Positions 6,920 through 12,750 of a DNA stretch of 12,750 bases are shown piece by piece. The notes under the pieces are model-generated. The model ran no database searches, had not been told where the DNA came from, and was given only the letters and a program-made list of their open reading frames with translations. This DNA is from Lachnospiraceae bacterium (GTDB taxonomy: Bacteria > Bacillota > Clostridia > Lachnospirales > Lachnospiraceae). Positions within the stretch are counted from its first letter, which is position 1. The number at the start of each line of letters is the position of its first letter. The stretch lies in NCBI GenBank assembly GCA_900764225.1, contig CAAFNG010000127.1, forward strand, positions 1 to 12,750, written 5' to 3'. The position numbers and the translations under genes are program-made.

Positions 6920-7951
6920 CTATTCTCTGAATGCAGCCAGTTCTTTCAGATACGGATCCACCATTTTTCCTTCGTCCATGATCTGAACACCATCCAGCCA
7001 TACGGAAGAATTCAGACAGATACCATCACAGTGAGATTTTGCGTCCTGTCCATGTGGCGGTGCGTCAAACGGACTGACATAGCCGATTCCCCATTCTGTG
7101 GATCCCCACACACGTTCATCTTCCACGATATTTCCGGTAAGGATCGCTCCCGGATTAAATCCATATGCAATATGTGCAAGCTTGAACATGCCTTCATCCT
7201 CAAAGCTTTTCAAATGTTTTTCAAAAACAGCTGCATCGCTGCCTCCTTCAATTTTTACAATTTTACTGTTTTCAATCGTAAGACGGATCGGTGCATCAGG
7301 AGTTGTTCCAAACGGCGGTGTCACAGAACCGTCAAAAACGATCACTCCATTGATACTTCCAAAACGAGGTACAACATTGATCTGCCCGGTGAGCATATGG
7401 ATTCCCGGAACAGTTGCATTGCCGCAGTCACATGCTGTATAGTGTCCCGGATCGATCTCAAAAGAAACATCACAGCCTGCCGGTGTTGTAACCCGCATGT
7501 TTTTTGCATTTTTTGTTCTTGCAGTGATCTCCAGCATAAATCTTTTCAGCTGCTCTGTTTCTACATTTCCAATCGTACGGATCATCAGCTCCGGATTGAA
7601 ATCTACTAAGCACATATAACGCATTTTTTTGTTTTCTGCCTCAGCACGTTCAAATGGCGTAGAATACAGAAGCCACTGATGATTGAACTCGATCCATACA
7701 TCTGCACAGAGAAGCGCCGCACTTAACGCATCTACCGGAAGATCCGGGTCTGCCGCCTTTCCTACTCCGCCTGGTGTTGGAACGGAAATCACCATGGCAT
7801 GAGCACCTGCTCTTTTTGCACTGTCCTTAACTGCCTGTACAACGGACATGTCTGAATCATCATCTGCTGTAAGGATCACTGTCTCTCCGGCCTTTACACC
7901 AAAGATCTCTTTTACCAGCTTATCTGCTGCTGTTTCAAGTGTGATATTCAT
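6920..7951 (-). CDS. M29 aminopeptidase-superfamily metalloenzyme, NicX-like
   Basis: A 343-residue protein of the COG2309 / M29 aminopeptidase superfamily, starting MNITLETAADKLVKEIFGVKAGE. C-terminal landmarks are LAHIAYGFNPGA (His260), VEDERVWGSTEWGIG (276-290) and KSHCDG (His307, Asp309). In true M29 peptidases I recall a Glu where His260 is and a His where Glu286 is; here both differ. The His plus HxD set instead resembles the iron site I recall for 2,5-dihydroxypyridine 5,6-dioxygenase (NicX), which shares this fold. An oxygen-dependent reaction is unlikely in an anaerobe, so the function is open; annotation pipelines would probably call it an aminopeptidase or leucyl aminopeptidase. 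The start at 7951 follows AAAGGAATAGAAAAC; an in-frame ATG at 7975 has no good site. It is the first gene of the four-gene operon. Confidence 0.8.
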   Translation of the reverse strand: MNITLETAADKLVKEIFGVKAGETVILTADDDSDMSVVQAVKDSAKRAGAHAMVISVPTPGGVGKAADPDLPVDALSAALLCADVWIEFNHQWLLYSTPFERAEAENKKMRYMCLVDFNPELMIRTIGNVETEQLKRFMLEITARTKNAKNMRVTTPAGCDVSFEIDPGHYTACDCGNATVPGIHMLTGQINVVPRFGSINGVIVFDGSVTPPFGTTPDAPIRLTIENSKIVKIEGGSDAAVFEKHLKSFEDEGMFKLAHIAYGFNPGAILTGNIVEDERVWGSTEWGIGYVSPFDAPPHGQDAKSHCDGICLNSSVWLDGVQIMDEGKMVDPYLKELAAFRE

Positions 7952-8004
7952 GTTTTCTATTCCTTTCGTTTTCATAGCTTTTCACTAAAACGCTGTAATT
8001 ATTT

Positions 8005-8023
8005 ATCATGATATCACAGTGAT
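8005..8023. promoter_or_regulatory. Interlocking palindromes upstream of the NicX-like/PucR operon (candidate operator)
   Basis: ATCATGATATCACAGTGAT contains three overlapping palindromes: ATCATGAT, TGATATCA and ATCAC-A-GTGAT, i.e. alternating ATCA/TGAT half sites. It lies about 55 bases upstream of the first gene of the operon, in an AT-rich stretch where I could not define a convincing -35/-10 pair. It is a plausible site for the operon's own PucR regulator, but that is inference. Confidence 0.35.
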
Positions 8024-8077
8024 TTTTTTATTTGTATGGAATTATTTCAAAATATAATATATAAATTTGTAAATTCT

Positions 8078-8115
8078 CCAAAATATAAGCCATGGCAGCT
8101 CCTGCCATGGCTTAT
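8078..8115 (-). terminator. Hairpin terminator after rsmH
   Basis: A perfect 14-bp inverted repeat, ATAAGCCATGGCAG (8085-8098) against CTGCCATGGCTTAT (8102-8115), has a 3-base loop. On the minus strand it is followed by ATTTTGG, a short and imperfect U tract. It lies about 30 bases past the rsmH stop and separates rsmH from the NicX-like operon. Confidence 0.7.
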
Positions 8116-8146
8116 GAATCCTTCACAGCTATTATATTATCTGTTT

Positions 8147-9199
8147 TCATGCTTTCACAGCCCACCGCATCTTTGTGGATCTGGCTCTGCCGTTCTGGGC
8201 ACATTCCTGAACGGAAGGACGGATCACATCTTTTGCGTAGTCTGAATAGATTCCTTCCTTGTAGCCCTGCTTCAGTGCTTTTTTTACCAGCTTGTCCTCT
8301 CCGGAATGGAAAGTAAGGATTGCCACACGTCCGCCTGGCTTCAGTGCTCTGGGCAGCTTTTCCATGAAGTCATAGAGAACCTCGAATTCCCGGTTTACAT
8401 CAATACGCAGTGCCTGGAATACTCTCTGGCAGGTTTTTTTCACTGTGTCTTTCCTCTCCTTCTCAGGCAGAAATGAAAGGGTTTTCTCTATAACTTCCCG
8501 AAGCTTCGTGGTGGTATCTATATGATTTCCTCTGCGGATCTCGTCTGTGATGGCTTTTGCGATCTCCTCACAGTACGGCTCGTCCGAATTCTCGTCCAGC
8601 ATTCCGGCAAGCTCTTCCCTGGAAATCGTATCCAGACGTTTAGCTGCACTGATCCCGGCTTCCTGGTTCAGTCTCAGATCCAGCGGTCCGTCCACTTTAA
8701 AGGAAAAACCTCTCTTCGGATTGTCGATCTGCATGGATGACACCCCAAGGTCAGCCAGGATAAAATCAAATCCACCTGCTTCTTTTGCGATCTCGTCAAT
8801 GGTGCAGAAATTCTGAAGTTTTACAGTCAGCATATCTTCTCCAAAACCCTGCTCGGCCAGACGTTTTTTCGTCTTGGCAGACTCCTCCGGATCCACATCT
8901 GTTGCATACATGTGCCCCTGTCCTTTCAGACATTCCAGCATGGCCTTCGTATGCCCTCCATATCCCAGCGTCGCATCAAATCCTGTCTCGCCAGGCTTGA
9001 TATCCAGAAAATCAATGATCTCTTTTACCATAATGGAAATATGCATTCCAGCTGGTGTGTTGCCCTTGCTGATCACATGCTCGATCGTATCTTTATATTT
9101 TTCAGGCTGAAGCTCTTTATATTTCTCCTCAAATTTCTTCGGATATTTCCCCTTATAACGTACACGCCGCTTGTGTGGTGTCTGTGTTTCCTGGTTCAT
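8147..9199 (-). CDS. rsmH: RsmH-type 16S rRNA cytosine-N4 methyltransferase (divergent copy)
   Basis: A 350-residue SAM-dependent methyltransferase of the RsmH/MraW family, which methylates N4 of cytosine 1402 in 16S rRNA. Family motifs: FDATLGYGGHT (74-84, SAM site), DLGVSSMQID (150-159), RGFSFKVDGPLDLRL (163-177), TCQRVFQALRIDVNREF (256-272), LTFHSGEDKLVKKAL (295-309) and GRARSTKMRW (337-346). It is about 40 residues longer than typical RsmH because of a Lys/Arg-rich N-terminus of about 50 residues before MHISIMVKEII. It departs from the usual DGPLDMRM and FHSLEDR motifs and lacks the Pro/Cys-rich segment usual before RARSAKLR. It is not next to mraZ or ftsL. These points suggest a second, divergent copy; whether it modifies C1402 is not proven. 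The start at 9199 follows AAGGGGGAAATT. Confidence 0.88.
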   Translation of the reverse strand: MNQETQTPHKRRVRYKGKYPKKFEEKYKELQPEKYKDTIEHVISKGNTPAGMHISIMVKEIIDFLDIKPGETGFDATLGYGGHTKAMLECLKGQGHMYATDVDPEESAKTKKRLAEQGFGEDMLTVKLQNFCTIDEIAKEAGGFDFILADLGVSSMQIDNPKRGFSFKVDGPLDLRLNQEAGISAAKRLDTISREELAGMLDENSDEPYCEEIAKAITDEIRRGNHIDTTTKLREVIEKTLSFLPEKERKDTVKKTCQRVFQALRIDVNREFEVLYDFMEKLPRALKPGGRVAILTFHSGEDKLVKKALKQGYKEGIYSDYAKDVIRPSVQECAQNGRARSTKMRWAVKA

Positions 9200-9312
9200 A
9201 ATTTCCCCCTTGATTTATTATTGAAATTCATCCTGTTCTCATCACATAAAGCTTTGACCTCCTGCCATATCTCCAGGATCAGTCATAAATATTTAGTAAA
9301 CATATCTTATCT

Positions 9313-9341
9313 ATAATATCATGAATCCTTTTCTTCGTAAA
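9313..9341 (-). promoter_or_regulatory. Possible promoter of rsmH
   Basis: On the minus strand: TTTACG (plus 9336-9341), a 17-bp spacer, then TATTAT (plus 9313-9318). It lies about 110 bases upstream of rsmH, just past the end of the GH5 pseudogene. Both boxes are imperfect, so this is only a candidate. The remaining leader (9200-9305) holds no other feature that I can support. Confidence 0.3.
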
Positions 9342-9351
9342 TCATCACTTT

Positions 9352-10243
9352 TCACGCTTTACTTCCAAGGGCTTTTTTCCTTGCACGGTATTTGGAACGG
9401 ATATATTGTCCGGCTTTTGACAGATCACTGGTTTTCCACTGGCTTGTCTTTCTTGTTCCGGAAAACAAAAGCGAGCATGATTCATTCTTGTTGCTCAGAC
9501 TCCAGCAAAAATAGCTGATGTTATATTTATTCAGTCTGGTCAGCCATTTTCCTGTAGATGAAGTGCTGATTCCACCTCCTCCGCTGGCTGCCGACATACC
9601 AAACTCTGTGACCATCACCGGAAGATTCTTTTTCTGGCATAAACCAGCTTATCTGGCAGATATTGATTGTGACTCCATTCATTGGCATAAAAATGCAGGG
9701 AGTACATAATGTTCTTATATCCTTTGATAGGATTTTTTGCCACCTCATTGCTGGTTCCGTCTGATCCCAGCTGAGACCAGGTCGGAGTTCCCACGATGAT
9801 CACCGCGTTCTTGTCATATTTTCGAATGGTTTTTATAACCGATACTGCATAAGAACGGATGGTACTCCAGCTACAGCCGTTCGGTTCATTGCAGATCTCA
9901 TAGATAACATTCTTCTGCTTGCTGTATTTTTTTGACATTGTGGCAAAAAAAGATTTCGCCTGGCTTAAATGGCTTTTCGGATTTCCGTCATTTAAGATAT
10001 GTCAGTCAATGATCACGTACATTCCTAGCTCCGTGGCATATCCCGCAGCTGAAATTTGTTCCTGCTTGCATCCACCAGATCTGCACCTTTTACAGACAGT
10101 CTTCCATGTCTGGATACCGGTGTCGCTGCTGCTCCGTAAACAACCCTCTCCTGTCCGGCCGGTGTTGTCGTACCAACCAGAAACAGCACAAGGATCAGTG
10201 CAAGAATCCGACGCACTGCCAGTCCTTTTTTCTTTAACATCAT
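9352..10243 (-). pseudogene. GH5 (GH5_2-like) secreted endoglucanase, disrupted
   Basis: Three reading-frame pieces together make a glycoside hydrolase family 5 cellulase. Piece 1 (10243-10025) starts MMLKKKGLAVRRILAL after AAAAGGAAAAAAG, has a signal peptide and the GH5 lead LSVKGADLVDASRNKFQLR. It then jumps straight to YATELGMYVIID in another frame, so roughly 60 residues of the barrel (normally GxSTHGL onward) are deleted. Piece 2 has TGA where DWH needs Trp (about 10004), then runs on through NVIYEICNEPNG (acid/base Glu) and LHFYANEWSHNQYLPDKLVYA. At about 9625 one A appears lost from an A run, shifting into piece 3, NLPVMVTEFGMSAASG (nucleophile Glu), to a stop at 9352. Both catalytic glutamates survive, but no functional enzyme can be made. 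Its neighbour is a live GH120 gene, divergently oriented. Confidence 0.9.
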
Positions 10244-10410
10244 CTTTTTTCCTTTTACTTTCCCATATACTACATCCCGACAAAACGCAGCAATATCTGC
10301 CTTTGATATCATCATATCATTAACCGCTCCAAAACAAAAGCTGTATTCCAGCAAATACTCTCAAAATTTTCGCAAATCCGCCAAATCCATTCCTCATTTT
10401 CTGTTTTTCT

Positions 10411-10418
10411 GCTATAAT
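10411..10418 (+). promoter_or_regulatory. Extended -10 promoter element of the GH120 gene
   Basis: TGC followed by a perfect TATAAT (10413-10418; the TG starts at 10410) forms an extended -10. No good -35 is present at the expected spacing. Transcription would start near 10425, about 30 bases before the ATG. The rest of the 212-base gap to the GH5 pseudogene holds a short inverted repeat TGATAT-CATC-ATATCA at 10304-10319 and nothing else I can support. Confidence 0.5.
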
Positions 10419-10455
10419 TTTGATCATACAATATAAACGGGAGGTTTTTACAAAA

Positions 10456-12483
10456 ATGACCATTTACGTTGACGCTTCCGCCCTGCACACAGGTACCGGA
10501 ACAAAAGAAGCTCCATTTAAAACCATTCAGGAGGCTGCCTGCGAAGCCAGACCAGGAGACACTGTCCTGGTAGCTCCCGGAATTTACCGTGAGGCCGTGG
10601 ATCCCATCCATGCAGGCACAGCCGATCTGCGGATCACCTACCGTTCCGCACAGCCGGGGCAGGCACATATTACAGGAAGTGAACCGGTAAAAATCTGGGT
10701 AAACATCGAAGGTTCCATATGGAAAGCCGCTATTCCCAACGGCATTTTCGGCGATTATAATCCATTTACCACTTTGATATCCGGAGACTGGTTCATTGCT
10801 TCCATGATCGCACACACAGGAGATGTTTTTCTCAATGAAAAATCCATGTATGAGGTTACAAGTCTTGACGATGTGAAATCCCCGGTAAAAAGTGATCTTT
10901 CCTGGGATCCTGATTTTTCCCTCTATACCTGGTATACAGAACAGGATGTACCAAACGATCAGACCATTCTGTATGCAAATTTTCAGGATAAGGACCCCAA
11001 TCAGGAAAATGTGGAGATCAGTGTCAGAAGAAACTGTTTTTATCCTTCCAGAGAAGGAATCGGCTACATCACTCTTTCCGGCTTTAAGATCAGCCAGGCT
11101 GCTACCCAGTGGGCTCCGCCTACTGCTTACCAGGAGGGAATGGTCGGCCCGCACTGGTCCAAAGGCTGGATCATTGAGGACTGTGAGATTTATGAAGCCA
11201 AATGCAGCGGTATCTCTCTTGGAAAATATCTCCAGCCAGAGAATGACAACAAATGGCTGAAATGGAAATATAAGGACGGCACCCAGACAGAACGTGACTG
11301 CATCTGCCAGGCTTCCTATGAGGGCTGGGACAGGGAGCATATCGGTTCCCACATTATCCGCAGATGTAACATCCATCACTGCGGACAGACTGGTATTGTT
11401 GGACATCTGGGAGGAATTTTTTCCATTATTGAGGATAATCATATTCATCACATCAACAACAAGCAGAATCTGGCCGGTGCAGAGATCGGTGGAATCAAGA
11501 TGCATGCAGCCATCGATGTGATCATCCGTCGGAACCACATCCACAACTGCACCAGAGGAATCTGGCTGGACTGGCAGGCGCAGGGAACACGGGTCACAGG
11601 AAATGTTTTTCATCACAACTGTCTGCCCTTTGATTTCACTGACTGTGAAAAAGTATACAACTGCGTAGGCGAGGATCTTTTTATAGAGGTTTCTCACGGG
11701 CCGACTCTGGTTGACCACAATCTTCTGCTTTCGGACCGTGCTCTGAAGCTTGCTACCCAGGGTGTTGCGCTGGTACATAACCTGATCTGCGGTTCTCTCG
11801 TTTCCGTAGGAATCGGAACAGACAATGGGGCGCCGGTTCTTCCGTCTCCGCGATACACTCCTTATCATGTACACCACGGAACACAGATCGCAGGCTTTAT
11901 GACGATCCTTCATGGAGATATGAAATTTTATAACAATATTTTTATTCAGAAGGAAATCCGCCCGTGCATGAAAGAGCTTTCTGATCTTATGGGAAACGAC
12001 GGAAATATGTGGGATGACTGCAATGTACTCACCGGTACTTTTCCGTATGATGAGTATCCCACTCTTTCCGAATGGAAAAAGAATTTCGAGGGCTACTGTG
12101 GAATGGGCTCAGATGTAGGGGATCTTTATTATGAACATCTTCCTGTGTGGACGTCAGGCAACTGCTATTTCAACGGTGCCCGCCCCTGGAAAAAGGAGTC
12201 TGATGCGCTGGTAAATACAAAAGATACCGTAAATATTTCTCTGGAAGACACAGAAGACGGCTGGTATCTTCATACCAATCTCTACGATTTCCTTCCGGAA
12301 AAGTCTGCCGGAATCATCTCCACAGAAATTCTTGGCATGGCTTTTGAACCGGAGCAGAAATATGAGAATCCGGATGGCTCAGCGATCATCTTTAATCATG
12401 ATTTCTTCGGAGATCACCGTGGCATACATACTTATCCTGGACCATTCGAAAATAAAAAATCAAGCACGAAGCTGCTGTTCTAA
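10456..12483 (+). CDS. GH120 family beta-xylosidase-type glycoside hydrolase
   Basis: A 675-residue right-handed beta-helix protein that reads along its whole length like GH120 beta-xylosidase (XylC of Thermoanaerobacterium saccharolyticum as I remember it): DASALHTGTGTKEAPFKTIQ at 6-25, GDVFLNEKSMYEVT at 122-135, a run of NVEISVRRNCFYP near 185-197, WAPPTAYQ at 219-226 and GPHWSKGWIIED at 231-242. The catalytic pair is conserved: Asp372 in GIWLDWQAQGTRV (nucleophile) and Glu411 in DLFIEVSHGP (acid/base). There is no signal peptide, so it acts in the cytoplasm, releasing xylose or similar residues from imported oligosaccharides. The ATG at 10456 has GGGAGG 11 bases upstream; a TTG at 10420 in the same frame is too close to the promoter. 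It is a single-gene unit. Specificity for xylose is inferred from the family. Confidence 0.88.
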   Translation: MTIYVDASALHTGTGTKEAPFKTIQEAACEARPGDTVLVAPGIYREAVDPIHAGTADLRITYRSAQPGQAHITGSEPVKIWVNIEGSIWKAAIPNGIFGDYNPFTTLISGDWFIASMIAHTGDVFLNEKSMYEVTSLDDVKSPVKSDLSWDPDFSLYTWYTEQDVPNDQTILYANFQDKDPNQENVEISVRRNCFYPSREGIGYITLSGFKISQAATQWAPPTAYQEGMVGPHWSKGWIIEDCEIYEAKCSGISLGKYLQPENDNKWLKWKYKDGTQTERDCICQASYEGWDREHIGSHIIRRCNIHHCGQTGIVGHLGGIFSIIEDNHIHHINNKQNLAGAEIGGIKMHAAIDVIIRRNHIHNCTRGIWLDWQAQGTRVTGNVFHHNCLPFDFTDCEKVYNCVGEDLFIEVSHGPTLVDHNLLLSDRALKLATQGVALVHNLICGSLVSVGIGTDNGAPVLPSPRYTPYHVHHGTQIAGFMTILHGDMKFYNNIFIQKEIRPCMKELSDLMGNDGNMWDDCNVLTGTFPYDEYPTLSEWKKNFEGYCGMGSDVGDLYYEHLPVWTSGNCYFNGARPWKKESDALVNTKDTVNISLEDTEDGWYLHTNLYDFLPEKSAGIISTEILGMAFEPEQKYENPDGSAIIFNHDFFGDHRGIHTYPGPFENKKSSTKLLF

Positions 12484-12491
12484 ACAGTAAA

Positions 12492-12542
12492 AAATCCCTG
12501 ACCAGCTGAAAAATTCACCAGCGGGTCAGGGATTTGTTTTTT
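12492..12542 (+). terminator. Rho-independent terminator of the GH120 gene
   Basis: AAATCCCTGACC (12492-12503) pairs perfectly with GGTCAGGGATTT (12524-12535). A further GCTG/CAGC stem lies inside after one mismatch, and TTTTTT follows at 12537-12542. It starts 9 bases after the GH120 stop. Confidence 0.92.
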
Positions 12543-12560
12543 CACAAAAATTTTGTTTCA

Positions 12561-12598
12561 TAAAAATGACCTTGCAGTACTTTCGTACCACAAGGTCA
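12561..12598 (-). terminator. Rho-independent terminator of ppdK
   Basis: TGACCTTG (12567-12574) pairs with CAAGGTCA (12591-12598), and inside it GTAC pairs with GTAC across a 4-base TTTC loop. On the minus strand the stem is followed by TTTTTATG. It lies about 25 bases past the ppdK stop and faces the GH120 terminator. Confidence 0.85.
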
Positions 12599-12622
12599 CT
12601 CCTATTACTTATTGTATTACTC

Positions 12623-12750
12623 TTATGCGTTCTTCTTAGCGATAGCTGCCTGTGCTGCTGCAAGACGAGCGATCGGTACACGGAATGGTGAGCAGGATAC
12701 ATAGTTAAGACCGATCTTGTGGCAGAATTCTACAGAAGACGGATCTCCAC
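12623..12750 (-). CDS. ppdK: Pyruvate, phosphate dikinase (C-terminal end, partial)
   Basis: Only the last 41 residues are in the window. They read [20 protein letters not shown] then [15 protein letters not shown] to the stop TAA at 12623. [31 protein letters not shown] is the highly conserved C-terminal active-site segment of PPDK, and the Cys in VSCSPFR is the catalytic cysteine of the PEP/pyruvate domain. PPDK interconverts pyruvate, ATP and phosphate with PEP, AMP and pyrophosphate, and is common in anaerobic clostridia for glycolysis or gluconeogenesis. The C-terminus AIAKKNA is a normal ending for the family. Confidence 0.93.
   Translation of the reverse strand, partial: GDPSSVEFCHKIGLNYVSCSPFRVPIARLAAAQAAIAKKNA

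Noticed and set aside
6912..7001. Longer start for the PucR regulator at 7001
   Set aside because: The extra 29 residues overlap the upstream gene and precede the point where the conserved N-terminal domain begins; the ATG at 6914 fits operon spacing.
6881..7609. 242-residue open frame on the plus strand
   Set aside because: Antisense to the M29-like gene, Cys/His-rich low-quality translation with no start site support.
7952..7975. Longer start for the M29-like protein at 7975
   Set aside because: AAAGGAATAG lies inside this extension at the correct distance from the ATG at 7951, so the eight extra codons are probably leader.
8030..8084. Promoter in the AT-rich stretch before the NicX-like operon
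   Set aside because: Several TATATT/TATTAT-like strings occur, but none has a good -35 at 16-18 bp, so no specific promoter is claimed.
10312..11913. 533-residue open frame on the minus strand
   Set aside because: It lies antisense to the GH120 gene, which matches its family end to end with both catalytic residues. The minus frame has no recognisable domain or ribosome binding site and also runs across the GH120 promoter.

Overview
The window looks like a chromosomal segment of a gut-type Lachnospiraceae (Clostridia). The grounds are the strong AGGAGG-type ribosome binding sites, moderate GC, the gene families present (a short DUF1858 CxxC protein, clostridial MATE, PepV, PPDK, and a GH5_2/GH120 pair for plant polysaccharide) and rho-independent terminators after most units. 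The genus cannot be fixed from the sequence alone. Almost everything is on the minus strand; only the GH120 gene reads plus. No tRNA, rRNA, CRISPR array, IS element or phage gene was seen.

Layout, left to right. 1-1129: a minus-strand pabA-pabB pair (aminodeoxychorismate/anthranilate synthase amidotransferase and the start of the chorismate-binding subunit, cut by the window edge). 1187-1603: a 69-residue DUF1858 CxxC protein with its own promoter, which overlaps a perfect 9-bp inverted repeat, and a strong terminator. 1628-3078: a MATE efflux pump whose -35 box lies in the loop of the upstream operon's terminator.

3096-7951 is the most interesting part: four minus-strand genes in the order M29/NicX-like metalloenzyme, PucR regulator, NCS1 (CodB-type) permease, PepV-type M20 dipeptidase. 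The gaps are 5, 6 and 0 bases, so this is almost certainly one operon. A regulator, an importer usually used for nucleobases, hydantoins or similar rings, and two metal-dependent hydrolase/lyase-type enzymes suggest uptake and breakdown of a small nitrogen compound. The M29-like member lacks the usual peptidase metal-ligand pattern and instead shows the His plus HxD arrangement I recall for 2,5-dihydroxypyridine dioxygenase NicX. That is hard to reconcile with an anaerobe and makes its real reaction an open question. A cluster of interlocking palindromes sits just upstream of the operon.

8085-9199: an RsmH-type 16S rRNA methyltransferase outside any dcw cluster, with a basic N-terminal extension and altered family motifs, likely a second divergent copy. 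9352-10243: a secreted GH5 endoglucanase pseudogene with an internal deletion, a nonsense codon and a frameshift. 10411-12542: divergent from it, an intact cytoplasmic GH120 beta-xylosidase-type gene with its own promoter and terminator. The dead cellulase beside a live oligosaccharide-trimming enzyme suggests a shift from attacking polymer outside the cell to using imported xylo-oligosaccharides. 12561-12750: the C-terminus of pyruvate, phosphate dikinase, convergent with the GH120 gene; the two terminators face each other.
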